From contig NC_071668.1 of the NCBI RefSeq assembly GCF_028554725.1, positions 39,942,501 to 40,006,500 on the forward strand: 64,000 nucleotides of DNA, in the 5' to 3' direction. Of the stretch, positions 30,791-41,109 are shown in pieces. Under the pieces are notes generated by a model. The model had not been told where the DNA came from, did not search any database, and worked only from the letters and a program-made list of their open reading frames with translations. The translations under genes and the position numbers were made by a program. This DNA is from Zeugodacus cucurbitae (Eukaryota > Arthropoda > Insecta > Diptera > Tephritidae). How positions within the stretch are numbered: position 1 is the first letter of the stretch; the number at the start of each line of letters is the position of its first letter.

Positions 30791-33449
30791 GAATACTAAA
30801 TATTTGTATATGGAATGCCAACGGTGTAAACCAACACAAACTGGAGTTAATACGATTTCTAACTGAAAAAAACATAGATGTTATGCTGATATCAGAAACT
30901 CATTTAACAAATAAAAACAATTTCTTTATAACGAGATATAGACTTCATGTTACAAATCATCCAGATGGAAAGGCGCACGGTGGAACAGCAGTATTGGTTA
31001 GAAATCGGCTAAACCACCATGTTTTAGAACCACATGCTACAGCGCAGCTACAAGCTACAACAATATCATTGAAAAATCGAGGCTCTGACCTCAATCTGAC
31101 GGCTATATACTGTCCACCTCGTTTTAAAATTACAGACTGCGAATTTAAAGATTTTTTTGGAACGCTAGGTCCAAGATTTCTAGCAGGTGGTGATTATAAT
31201 GCAAAACACATGTACTGGGGCTCACGTCTTATTTATCCGAAAGGACGACAGCTGTACTACACTATTATAAATAAGCACAATAACCTTGATATAATATCTC
31301 CTGGTAAGCCGACATACTGGCCCAGTGATAGAAACAAAATACCAGACTTAATAGATTTTGCTGTAGTCAAAAATATAGATAGATCGCTAATAACAGCAGA
31401 TACATGTACAGACTTATCATCAGATCATTCTCCTGTACTAATAAAGTTATGCGAACAGCCCGTGATAGTTGAGCCAAAAGTATCTCTAACATCTTTTAAA
31501 ACTAACTGGTTGAAATATAGAAAATATATCGGTAGCCACATTAATATCGATTTAAAAATAAGTACAGGAAGAGATATTGATGAAAGCGTAATGGAATTCA
31601 ATGATGTAATAACAAAAGCAGCTGTCTTGGCAACACCTAAAAGAAAAGTTAAGGTTTTTAGAAACATGACTAATAATGAAATAGAAAAGCTTGTAAATGA
31701 GAAAAGGCAAGCGAGAAGTGAATGGCAGTTAAGTCGTTCCCCTTCAACTCTGCGTCAACTGAAATCGGCTGCACGTAAGTTAAAAAAAGCACTTAAACGC
31801 GATGAAGAATACAATACTGAAAATTATATAAAGCACCTGTGTCCAAATTCTAGCAAGAAAAATTCCCTTTGGAAAGCCCAAAAGTATTTTAAGCCTCCAG
31901 TAGATTCCAAGATGCCTATAAGACAGTCGAATGGTAATTGGGCGCGCAGTAATGAGGAAAAGGCAAATTGCTTTGCAAATCACCTAGAAAAGGTATTTCA
32001 ACCCAATGGACCAAAAAACAACTTAAAGTTGCCAACTTTGCCCAATATTGCAAACGAGTCAAGCGTGTCTATTAGGACGTCTACTTATGAAATTATCAAG
32101 ATCCTAAAAGAGCTGAATCCGAAAAAGTCTTCAGGACACGATAATATTACTCCAAAAATGTTAATTGAGTTGCCAAATATTGCTATATCAGTGCTCTCTT
32201 TGCTCTTTAATGCAATTATTGGTTTCGGGTACTATCCAATTTCGTGGAAAAAGTCAAGTCGCAGATCATCATGATAGATAAACCGGGAAAAGACCTGACA
32301 CGGCCGTCTTCCTACAGACCAATAAGTCTCTTACCATGTCTTTCCAAAATATTCGAAAAAGTTTTACTATCAAAAATGTCTCCTTTCCTAAACGAAAATA
32401 ATATAATACCAACCCATCAATTCGGGTTTCGTGCTAAACATGGCACAGTAGAGCAAGTGAATAGAATTACAAACGAAATCAGGAAAGCATTCGAGCACAG
32501 AGAGTACTGTTCAGCTATTTTTCTCGATGTAGCTCAGGCGTTCGATAAAGTCTGGCATGAAGGCCTTTTATGGAAAATCAAAAACGTTTTACCTTACGAA
32601 TTGCATAAAACATTGGAGTCATATTTAAGAAATAGGAAATTTACGGTTAAAGTAGCAGATTTTATATCAGAAGAACGAGCAATAAGGGCCGGTGTACCTC
32701 AGGGCAGTGTATTAGGCCCCACTCTGTACATAATATATACAGCAGACATTCCAATAGCTAATAACGTATTGACATCCACTTTTGCGGATGACACAGCCAT
32801 AGTAAGCCGAAACAAATGCCCCATTAGAGCATCAAGAGTATTAGAGGAGCACTTAACTTGTGTCGAAGAATGGCTAGCCAACTGGCGTATAAAAATTAAT
32901 GAGCAAAAATGCAAGCAAGTTACATTTTCTCTAAGGCCAGAAACATGTCGGACAGTTAAAATAAACAATGTATTAGTACCCCAAGCGAATGAAGTAACTT
33001 ATCTTGGGATTCACCTGGATCGAAGGGTTACGTGGCGGAAACACATAGCGAGTAAAGTAACTTGCATGAAGTTAAGAGCAGCAAATTTAAATTGGCTTCT
33101 AAACAAAAATTCTATACTTAGCCTAGACAACAAAGTCCTGTTATACAATGCAATCATAAAACCGATTTGGATGTATGGTATTCAACTGTGGGGTACGACC
33201 TGTGCAACCAACATTGATATAATTCAGAGATTCCAATCTAAAATGCTTAGAACAATAACGGGTTCACCATGGTACATGCGTAATGAAAATATCCATAAGG
33301 ATCTTGATATTCCTATGGTAAAGAAGGAAATAGAGGACAGCAGAAAGAAATATATTTCTAAACTTCGTGAACATCCAAACCCATTGGCAAACGCCTTGGT
33401 ACATTCCAATCAAACTCGTTTAAAAAGAAGAGATCTACCTGCCTACTAA
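30787..33449 (+). pseudogene. Jockey pol (ORF2), endonuclease-RT with one -1 frameshift
   Basis: 30787-32274 holds the APE endonuclease (ICIWNANGVNQHKLEL, ISETHLT, GGTAVLVRN, GGDYNAKHMYWGS, PDLIDFAV, LSSDHSPVL) and RT start (LNPKKSSGHDNITPKML, GYYPISWKK). The frame ends in SSRRSS-stop while the -1 frame continues from about 32250 as KSQIIMIDKPGKD to the TAA at 33449. RT motifs there are intact: SYRPISLLPCLSKIFEK, FGFRAKHGTVEQV, IFLDVAQAFDKVWH, GVPQGSVLGPTLY, FADDTAIV, YLGIHLDRRVTW. The shift lies in TGGAAAAAGTC and is shared with copy A, so it predates the segmental duplication. A single-base loss is the simplest cause. The TAG of copy A is TGG here. Confidence 0.85.
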
Positions 33450-33583
33450 AGAGCAACGTTCTGCCAAAAAGCTCAAACACATTCTTGAGCTTACTTAGTT
33501 GTAAATAGATTTAAGATTTTAATACTTATTGTTAGGCTTTAAACAAAGCAGATTCAATAAATAAAGAAATATTGAAAAAAAAA

Positions 33584-33808
33584 GTTGTCGATTTTCCAGG
33601 TCTAAAGCCACACTGATAAGGTCCAATCAGTTTGTTGACGGTGGGCTTTAGTCTTTCACACAGTACGCTCGATAGAATCTTGTATGCGATATTTAGGAGG
33701 CTTATCTTACGGTAATTGGCGCAAATTGTGGGATCTCCCTTTTTATGGATTGGGCAGAGCACACTGAGATTCCAATCGTCGGGCATGCTTTCTTCCGACC
33801 ATATTCTG
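33584..33808 (-). pseudogene. RTE-clade fragment 3' of the Jockey LINE, inverted (unit 2)
   Basis: Counterpart of 19307-19531, covering WSEESMPDDWNLSVLCPI to CGFRPGKSTT on the minus strand. It stops at CATATTCTG where the unit 2 deletion joins the block equivalent to 21499. Inverted relative to the RTE piece at 28286. Confidence 0.85.
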
Positions 33809-34354
33809 TCTGCTGCTTTGTTAGGGGACTGCTTATTGGATACTCGCAGCCAATGTACATATCCCAAATTAGCCTGTGAGTGTTGTGTGACGTAGATTGG
33901 TATGTATGTATATGTGATGTAAGGAGGAGGCTATTGCCCATTTAACAAATACAAAAGCTTGACAGATTTTGGATACTGGAATTAATTTAGATGATTTGAT
34001 AAACTCAACCTCGACAACGGAAGTAAGAGTGCGGGGAAACTTTAGTATACTATCCCAGGCTTTCGGTAATAAAATGGGCATCATTGGAAAGAGGAGGTTC
34101 TCCAGATTAAGAATATATATAAATAGCAGCTGACTTATACTTTTCGAGATAGTCGCACTTAATGTTGAAAAAAGTGCTGCATTTATCTTGAATTTTCACA
34201 ATATATACTGAATATTTTATTAATATTATGCACTTATTTTACACTTACACTTCACCACATTGTTTCTGCATATTTATTTTATAAAATTTATCACGAAAAT
34301 AGCTGTAAATAAGTATTTAACATTTTACACAAATCTCTTAATTTCAACAATAAC
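33809..34354. other. Unassigned block (unit 2 copy of 21499-22052)
   Basis: Same content as 21499-22052, including the 71-codon minus-strand frame at 33869-34084. A few bases differ (for example loss of ACACAC near 34243). No recognised function. Confidence 0.4.
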
Positions 34355-34963
34355 AAAAAGGGTTGCAGCTTGACAAGTAATAAGTGTTGTCATATCAGAT
34401 ATTTTGAAAACGAATGAGAAGAACCAAAATAAATAAATACCCCAAATGCAGAAAACAAATGCCCTATAAAAAGATTATATGAAGATAATATAAGAAAGTT
34501 TATGATATTCACTCTATGTACTATAAGTAAGGGAAATGAAAAGTTCTTTCGTGTAGAAATACTTTCCGCATTGGGGGCCTTCGGCCGCGCTTCAAAGAAA
34601 TAACTCTTGGTCGAGCCAACACCGGGAGTTATCAAAGAGGGGGAATTGAAATATTCTTTCGTGTAGAAATACTTTCCGCATTGGCGGCCTTCGGCCGCGC
34701 TTCAAATAAATAACCCTGGTCGAGCCAACACCGGGAGTTATCAAAGTGGGGGAAATGAAAAGTTCTTCCGTGTAGAACCACATTACACATTGGCGGCCTT
34801 CGGCCGCACTTCAAAAAAATAACCCTGGTCGAGCCAACACCGGGAGTTATCAAAGAGGGGAAAATGAAAAGTTCTTTCGTGTAGAAATACTTTCCGCATC
34901 GGAGGCCTTCGGCCGCGCTTTAACAAAACAACACTGATTACTTGTCAACCTGCAACCCTTTTT
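34355..34963. mobile_element. Complete 609-bp MITE with 36-bp TIRs and a hairpin-bearing tandem array
   Basis: Termini 34355-34390 and 34928-34963 are inverted repeats with two mismatches over 36 nt (AAAAAGGGTTGCAG...). Inside, from 34528, units of about 118 nt repeat about 3.5 times. Each has GGCGGCCTTCGGCCGC, a strong palindrome with a C(TTCG)G loop, and CCCTGGT...ACCGGG, a second bulged stem. No ORF. The AGGGTTGC start is hAT-like in style, but no clear target duplication is visible, so the superfamily is unassigned. Confidence 0.75.
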
Positions 34964-34971
34964 GCTATTTT

Positions 34972-36078
34972 TATACTCTCGCAACAAATGTTGCTAAAGA
35001 GAGTATTATAGTTTTGTTCACATAACGGTTGTTTGTAACACCCAAAACTAAAGAGTTAGATATAGGGTTATATATACCAAAGTGATCAGGGTGAAGAGTG
35101 GAGTTCAAATCCGAATGTCTGTCTGTCCGTCCGTCCGTCTGTGCAAGCAGTAACTTGAGTAAAAATTAAGATATCTTGATGAAACTTGGCACACTTATTT
35201 CTTGGCACCATAGGAAGGTTGCTTTCGAAAATGAACAAAATCGGACCACTGCCACGCCCACAAAATGGCGAAAACCGAAAACACATAAAGCGCCATAACT
35301 AAGCCATAAATAAAGCTATGGAAATAAAATTTGGAATGAAGGTGCATATTTGGATGCAATTTTTTTGGAGAAGTGGGTGTGGCCCCGCCCCCTACTAAGT
35401 TTTTTGTACATATCTCGCAAACCAATAGAGCTATATAATTAAAACTTTCAGCAGTCGTCATTTTTAGCCACTTCCTAATACAGTCCAAAAATGAAAGAAA
35501 TCGGATCATAACCACGCCCACCACCCATACAAAAGTTAGGTTGAAAATTACTAAAAGTCGGTTAACTCACTAACGAAAAACTTCAGAAACACTAAATTTC
35601 ACATAAGAAATGGCATATGAAAGCTGCACTCAGATTTTTTTACAAAATGGAAAATGGGCGTGGCGTCGCCCACTTATGGGGCAAAAACCATATCTCAGGA
35701 ACTACTCGACACATTTCAATGAAACTTGGTTTGTAATAGTTTCCTTAAATCCCAATGATCCGAATCATTTACTTTACAATATATAAAGTAAGCACTAGTG
35801 AAAATATCGGTGCAGAATTTTGCACAAATACTATATTAATAGTGTGGCAGCCCCATTCTAAAAATCGCCGAAATCGGACCATAGGTTTTTAAGGCCCCAT
35901 ATATCGAACACAAGGACCTCGGTGCTTCTAACCTAATATTATGGTTTCCAACTTTCAATGGACTTTATACAATATATATGACGAAAATGTGGGTCAAATT
36001 GTGTATTATATAATATAAATATATTGCGAGAGTATAAAATGTTCGGTTACACCCGAACTTAGCCTTTCCTTACTTGTT
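34972..36078 (+). mobile_element. HINE-like (Helentron-associated/DINE-1-like) element, full copy
   Basis: 1107 bp. The 5' end TATACTCTCGCAACAAATG, then TTGCTAAAGAGAGTAT, forms a perfect long hairpin (ATACTCTC...GAGAGTAT and GCAAC...GTTGC). Next is a GTCTGTCTGTCCGTCCGTCC microsatellite. Near the 3' end TTGCGAGAGTATAAAA is the inverted copy of the 5' end, followed by the hairpin GTTCGGTTACACCCGAAC and TTAGCCTTTCCTTACTTGTT. Subterminal inverted repeats with a 3' terminal hairpin and a microsatellite match the layout of Helentron-derived HINE/DINE-1 elements. Class is inferred from structure. Reading frames inside are incidental. Other copies: 6045, 8570, 41840, 47183, 50413, 59514. Confidence 0.7.
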
Positions 36079-36340
36079 ATTAAAATTAACTTTTGTCCCG
36101 ATTTTTTTATGTATTTACCCTGCCAAATTTTGTTCCGTGTGTACGACATAAATTCAAAGACGATCCTGAAGTTAACAATACTAATCGCGATATCCGTTTG
36201 AGCGCTGTAGTTTTTTAGTTATTGCGCCCCGATCGTGCGGTGTACTGAATTCGAAAACTGATTTTGTCTCTCCCCTGGTAATTCATATAACGTATGCTAT
36301 TAATTTAATTCGCCTGTAATCGCATAAGCGGTGCATACTA

Positions 36341-36775
36341 GAGCTCTTAGTATTCGACTAACCGAATTAACCGAATAGGGCTTTATTCGAATAATAATAT
36401 TCGGTTTGCGCTATTCGAATAATCGTCAGTCATCGACTATTCAATTAACCGCTCATTTCCGACTTATAGGTTAACCGTTCGTTGTCTACTATTCGAACAG
36501 TGTAAGTTCATTAAATTTCTATTTTTATTGAAAAATGTGAAACACCGGAAAAATGCGCAAAATTGACATTTTCACAAGTCACTCACAAAAATCAAAGGCT
36601 GCTTGGATTGCACACGATTTTCATTTATTCGAATAGTGACAGTATAACTATTCGATTAACCACAGTAGAACGACTATTCGAATAGTCGTAACATTGCGAC
36701 TAATCGAATAGTACTAACCGGTTAATATTCGTACGAACGGTTACAAACCGGATATTCGAATAATCGGTTTTCAGG
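36341..36775. repeat. ATTCGAAT-rich palindromic block, probable MITE remnant
   Basis: About 435 nt in which ATTCGAAT, ATTCGATTAACC and CTATTCGAATAGTCG recur more than a dozen times on both strands. The ends show related TTCG.CTAACCGAATTAACC and AATAATCGGTTTTCAGG sequences in inverse orientation. It abuts the LINE relic that resumes at 36776. No ORF. 36079-36340, between this and the HINE-like copy, holds nothing I recognise. Confidence 0.5.
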
Positions 36776-36829
36776 TTAATCACCATATGTTAGTATAGGT
36801 CGGATAACACTTGTGTACAGCCAATATAC

Positions 36830-37192
36830 TGTAACGGATTTCCAAAAATCTGTCGTTTACTCTAAAACTCTACCTTGAGTTCGATCTGGATTGTCAAATA
36901 AAAGTCACTGTTTAATGGTTATACACTTATCTTTATTTCTAATTTAACAAACTTAACACTTTATTACTCTTTGTACAGGTTTACAACTTCTTACTTCTAA
37001 TTGCTTTACTCGCAACTCTCTAATTAGAACTGTGTGTTGCTGCCAGTCCGGCAGCCCTTATATACCCGATTGTTAGCAAGTTATCGTCACTCGAACATTC
37101 TGGCAACGACGAATATCGATGTCTGGATAAATCTGGCAAGTTATCGATTTCGTTGTTGATTCTAGTTTATTCTAGTATACATTTTCGTCACA
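36830..37192 (-). mobile_element. Solo LTR (363 bp) with ATAC target duplication
   Basis: Read on the minus strand: begins TGTGACGAAAATG and ends CCGTTACA (TG...CA, with TGTGAC/GTTACA imperfect inverted ends). It has a TATA-like GGGTATATAAGGGCTGCC, an AATAAA at about two thirds, and is flanked by ATAC at 36826-36829 and 37193-37196. The four-base duplication and features fit a Ty3/gypsy-type LTR left after LTR-LTR recombination. No internal coding region remains. Confidence 0.85.
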
Positions 37193-37362
37193 ATACATTC
37201 CATATGGTGCCGAAGACTGTCTTCTCTTCTCTTCTATATGAGTTCCATACTCGGAGAGCTTTGGAAGTCCTGCACTCAATGTATTCTCTTTGTTTTTTGC
37301 TTTGTTTTTTATTCAGGATAACCCCAAGATATTTGACTGAGTTTAATAATTTTACCCCTTAA

Positions 37363-38165
37363 AGCGGCAAATACACTTGCAGACTTGTCTGTACTACTTG
37401 TCATGTATGGCATACATGTAGTCTGCACACCAAAATTTGGGTCTGCATACAAGTATGAACAAAATTGAAATGTTTCCATTTTTCTGCTCGTCGTTGTGAC
37501 GGGAAGCAAAGTGTATTGTGTGGTAAGCAGACCGATCTCAATCCTGCTTCATTTTTGCCGTGGAAGGTTGTGTACGCATGGCGCGACACGATATTTCGAA
37601 AATTTATGAAGCGATTTTGTTCAAACTTTGCATATTTTTTTGCAATAACATTATCTAGTTAATGAACTAAGAAAGATATATATATTTTTTATTAGAACTA
37701 TTCTGAGCCAAAATATGCCGAAAATTTTAGTTTTGTTTTGTTAAAAATCTATCAAAAATTTAAATTTTAATATACATTTTTTCCTTCGATCATTAACTAG
37801 ATTTATCCATTTACTGCCGAAATATGTTTGGTTTATTGATTTTAATAATGAGTTATAATATCCACGAAGATCCTTTTTTGGACACATCATCGAAGATGAA
37901 GTATCAACGGTTGAGTTTTCGAAATTTTTAAATAAAAATTTAAATAAAACAACCCTGAAAGGCATTTGATACTAGAGAATTCAGTAAACATCTTTATAAA
38001 ATTGTTCGCCCCAAAAGCGTGCCACAATTTCATCATCCGATGCCATAACGTCCGCTCACTTCAAAGATTGCAACGAAATGATGTGTGAACAACTTGTCGC
38101 ATAATTGTATAGGGAACTGATTTGCGACCCGGTATGCATACAAGTCTGCAAGTGTATTTGCCGCT
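37363..38165. mobile_element. 803-bp TIR element, TAA target duplication (PIF/Harbinger-like)
   Basis: Perfect terminal inverted repeats of about 25 bp (AGCGGCAAATACACTTGC... / ...CAAGTGTATTTGCCGCT). It is flanked by TAA at 37360-37362 and 38166-38168. Three-base TAA/TTA duplications are typical of PIF/Harbinger. The reverse strand shows a short frame ATGGCATCGGATGATG near 38030 and another at 37741-37965, but no transposase domain is evident. It sits inside the LINE relic. Confidence 0.8.
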
Positions 38166-38674
38166 TAAGGAAGAGGAATTAATTTGTGGAATTTTTGCCT
38201 TTCTCGTATTAAGACATACTTCCGCGTTTTCCGGATTTACCAAGAGCCCGTGTCTTTCCGCACAAATAGAGGAGATTTTAAGGGCTTTCTCTAAGAGTCT
38301 GGATAAGCGAGTGGGATCTTTTCGTGAACACAGAATCGCTAAGTCGTCCGCGTAGCAGACAATGTTATAGTTCTCCCTGACAAGTAGGAGTATTAATTTG
38401 TTGATCAGAGTAACCCAGAGCAAAGGGACAGAATTCCTCCCTGCGGGGCTCCACAAGTGATCTGGTAAGAAATGTTTATTCTTTACCCTTAGACGGGGTC
38501 AGTACAGTGGTTTTAGCGTTATTGAAGGCACCTTCCACGTCTATGAAAGACGCGAGGGTGAACTCCTTCTTGTCCATAGATCTTACGATGGTCCCGACTA
38601 CTTCGTGTAGAGTTATCAACCGATTTACTTTTGTAATACGCGTGCTGCTTAAAGGTATGACACTTGGGTGGAAT

Positions 38675-41060
38675 TCTTCTTCTTCTTGACTGGCGTAGAC
38701 ACCGCTTACGCGGTTACAGCCGAGTCCACAACAGCGCGCCACGCATCTCTCCTTTTGGCAGTTTGGTGCCAATTGGTAATACCAAGTGAATACAGGTCCT
38801 TCTCCACCTGGTCCTTCCATCGGCTCGGCTTCCACCAGCGGATACTGTATCGAAAACGTTCAGAGCTGGAGCACTTTCGTCCATTCGAAAAACATGATCT
38901 AGCCAGCGTAGCCGCTGTCTTTTTATTCGCTGGACTATGTCTATGTCGTCGAACAACACATACAGCTCATCATTCCATCTTCGTTCGATATTCCCCGTTG
39001 CCAATGATTAAGGGACCATAAATCTTCCGCAAAACCTTTCTCTCGAAAACTCCTAGTGCCTCTCATCGGATGTTGACACCGTCCACGCTTCTGCATCATA
39101 AAGTAGGACGGGAATGATGAAGGACTTGTTGAGTTTAGTTTTTGTTCGTCGAGAGAGGACTTTACTTTTCAATTGACTACTCAGTCCATAGTAGCACCTG
39201 TTGGCAAGAGTGATTCTGCGTTGGATTTCAAGGCTGACATTATTAACGGTGTTGATGCTAGCTCCTGGTATACGAAATTATCTACAACTTCAAAGTTATG
39301 ACTGTCAACAGTGACGTGTGAGCCAAGACGCGAATGCGCTGACAGTTTGTTTGATGACAGGAGATATTTCGTCTTGTCCTCGTTCACCACCAGACCCATT
39401 CGCTTCGCTTCCTTATCTAGGCGTGAAAAAGCAGAACTAACGGCGCGGGTGTTGTTTCCAATGATATCGATATCATCGGCGTACGACAGTAGCTGTACAC
39501 TCTTATAAAAATTTGTACCTTCTCTGTTTAGCTCTGCGGCTCGAACTATTTTTTCCAGCATCATGTTAAAGAAGTCATACGATAGCGAGTCACCTTGTCT
39601 GAAACCTCGTTTGGTATCGAACGGCTCGGAGAGGTCCTTCCCGATCCTGACGGAGCTTTTGGTGTTGCTCAACGTCAACTTTTGCGGGGATACCAAATTC
39701 AGACATCGCGGCCTAAAGGCTGCTCCTCTTCGTGCTGTCGAAAGCAGCTTTAAAGTCGACAAATAGATGGTGTGTGTCGATCCTCTTTTCACGGGTCTTC
39801 TCCAAGATTTGGCGCATGGTGAATATCTGGTCAGTTATTGATTTTCCAGGTCTAAAGCCACACTGATAAGGTCCAATCAGTTTGTTGACGGTGGGCTTTA
39901 GTCTTTCACACAGTACGCTCGACAGAACCTTATAAGCGATGCTAAGGAGGTTTATACTACGATAGTTGGCGCAGATTGCGGGGTCTCATTTTTTGTGGAT
40001 TGGGCAGAGTACACTGAGATTCCAATTATCGGGCAAGTTTTCTTACGACCATATTCCGCAAAGAAGCTGATGCATGCACCCTATCAGCTCTTCGCCGCCA
40101 TATTTGAATAGCTCGGCCAGCGTCTCTCTTCCCTCTTCAGCTCTCGGTATCTTTCCCATCCCGCTCGTGTTGCGGTCGATCGCAACATTGCGAGGTAGGC
40201 AGTCTGTTTTCTCTCCACTGCGAGACGACAATCCTCATCATACCAGCTGTTTTTTTTATTTTTCCGAAAGACAATGGTATCGGTTGCAGCTGTACGTAAG
40301 GAGTTTGATATGCCATCCCACAGTTCCCTTATACCGAGATGCTGATGAGTGCTCTCAGAGAGCAGGAGTGCAAGTCGAGTAGAAATTCGTTCGGCTGTCG
40401 GTTGTGATTGCAGCTTCTCGATGTCGAACCTTCCTTGTGTTTGTTGACGTGTGCGCTTTTCTACACAAAGGCGGGTGCATATCTTAGCTGTTACAAGATA
40501 GTGGTCCGAGTGGATGTTGGGACCACGAAGCGTACGCACATCAAAAACACTGGAGACATATCGTCCATCTATCACAACATGATCGATCTGGTTGCGAGTG
40601 ATTCGTTCCGGGACAGCCAAGTAGCTTGATGGATTTTCTTATGCTGGAATCTAGTACTACAGACGACCATATTTCGGGCCCCGGCGAAGTCGATCAGCCT
40701 CAGACCGTTTGGCGATGTTTCGTCATGGAGGCTGAATTTGCCGACTGTTGTGCCAAATACACCTTCTTTACCCACCCTAGCGTTGAAATCGCCAAGCACG
40801 ATTTTTTACATCGTGGAGGGAGCAGCGCTCATAGGTACGTTATAGGCGCTCATAATCCTTTATACGTTTGCTGCGGTCGTCATCAAAAGGGGGGTGTCTC
40901 ATCCGAGGCTGTTGTTTCCTATTCATTGGTTATTCGTTTTTATGTGGTGGGTCCCAAACCCTACGCACAACCGCATAAGCGGGATTCGCCTTCTCACTTT
41001 AGCTCGCCTCCAAACGGATGTCTGTTGGCTACCCAGAGGATACTTGGTCTAAGACCGGAA
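38675..41060 (-). pseudogene. RTE-clade LINE relic, deleted and frameshifted
   Basis: The 3' end is at 38675 (CTTCTTCTTCTTGACTGGCG on plus is the element tail) and 5' leader sequence reaches 41060. Readable parts: C-terminus RRWNDELYVLFDDIDIV, YADDIDIIGNNTRAVSSAFS, SDHYLV-like HSDHYLVTAKI, and endonuclease DFNARVGKEGVFG. A deletion of about 360 nt fuses RYRELKREE to the FKYGGEELIGC region near 40120, and several frameshifts are present. It is adjacent to and probably inserted into the LOA/R1-like relic ending at 38670. Relative to the intact RTE it lacks the first 100 nt or so. Confidence 0.9.
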
Positions 41061-41109
41061 AGTAACGTTATGTAAAGAATGTGTTTTGCGCGCTTCGCTC
41101 AAGTAAAAT

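Larger units (their letters stand above)
29053..33583 (+). mobile_element. Jockey-clade LINE, copy B (near full length)
   Basis: About 4.5 kb: 5'UTR 29053-29293, ORF1 gag 29294-30790, ORF2 pol 30787-33449 with one frameshift, 3'UTR with AATAAATAAAG and poly(A) at 33575-33583. Gag with adjacent C2HC knuckles and pol with APE endonuclease plus RT, and no RNase H, match the Jockey clade (X-element/BS-like wording in the RT and C-terminus). Gag and pol overlap by ATGA. Confidence 0.9.
22643..34871. repeat. Segmental tandem duplication, unit 2
   Basis: Second copy of 10801-22645, nearly identical over kilobases. Relative to unit 1 it contains two clean insertions, an RTE LINE at 23766-27037 and a pogo-type MITE at 27648-28279, for both of which unit 1 preserves the empty site. 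It also has a 117-bp tandem duplication at 28601-28834 and lacks the segment corresponding to 19532-21498. Its Jockey gag is less damaged than that of unit 1. Confidence 0.85.
36776..38674 (-). pseudogene. LOA/R1-like LINE reverse transcriptase relic split by two insertions
   Basis: Minus-strand RT in order from 38670: TRITKVNRLITLHEVVGTIV, FIDVEGAFNNAKTTVL (motif A with the first Asp), a degraded GxPQGG region (CPAGRNSVPLLWVTLINKLI), YADDLAILCSRKDPTR (catalytic pair) and HGLLVNPENAEVCL. After the MITE: SLKGVKLLNSVKYLGVILNKK. After the solo LTR: YWLYTSVIRPILTYG, ending at 36776. Removing both insertions with their target duplications restores the reading, which confirms the nesting order. It lacks endonuclease and C-terminus. 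The clade (LOA, I or R1 group) is uncertain. Confidence 0.75.
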
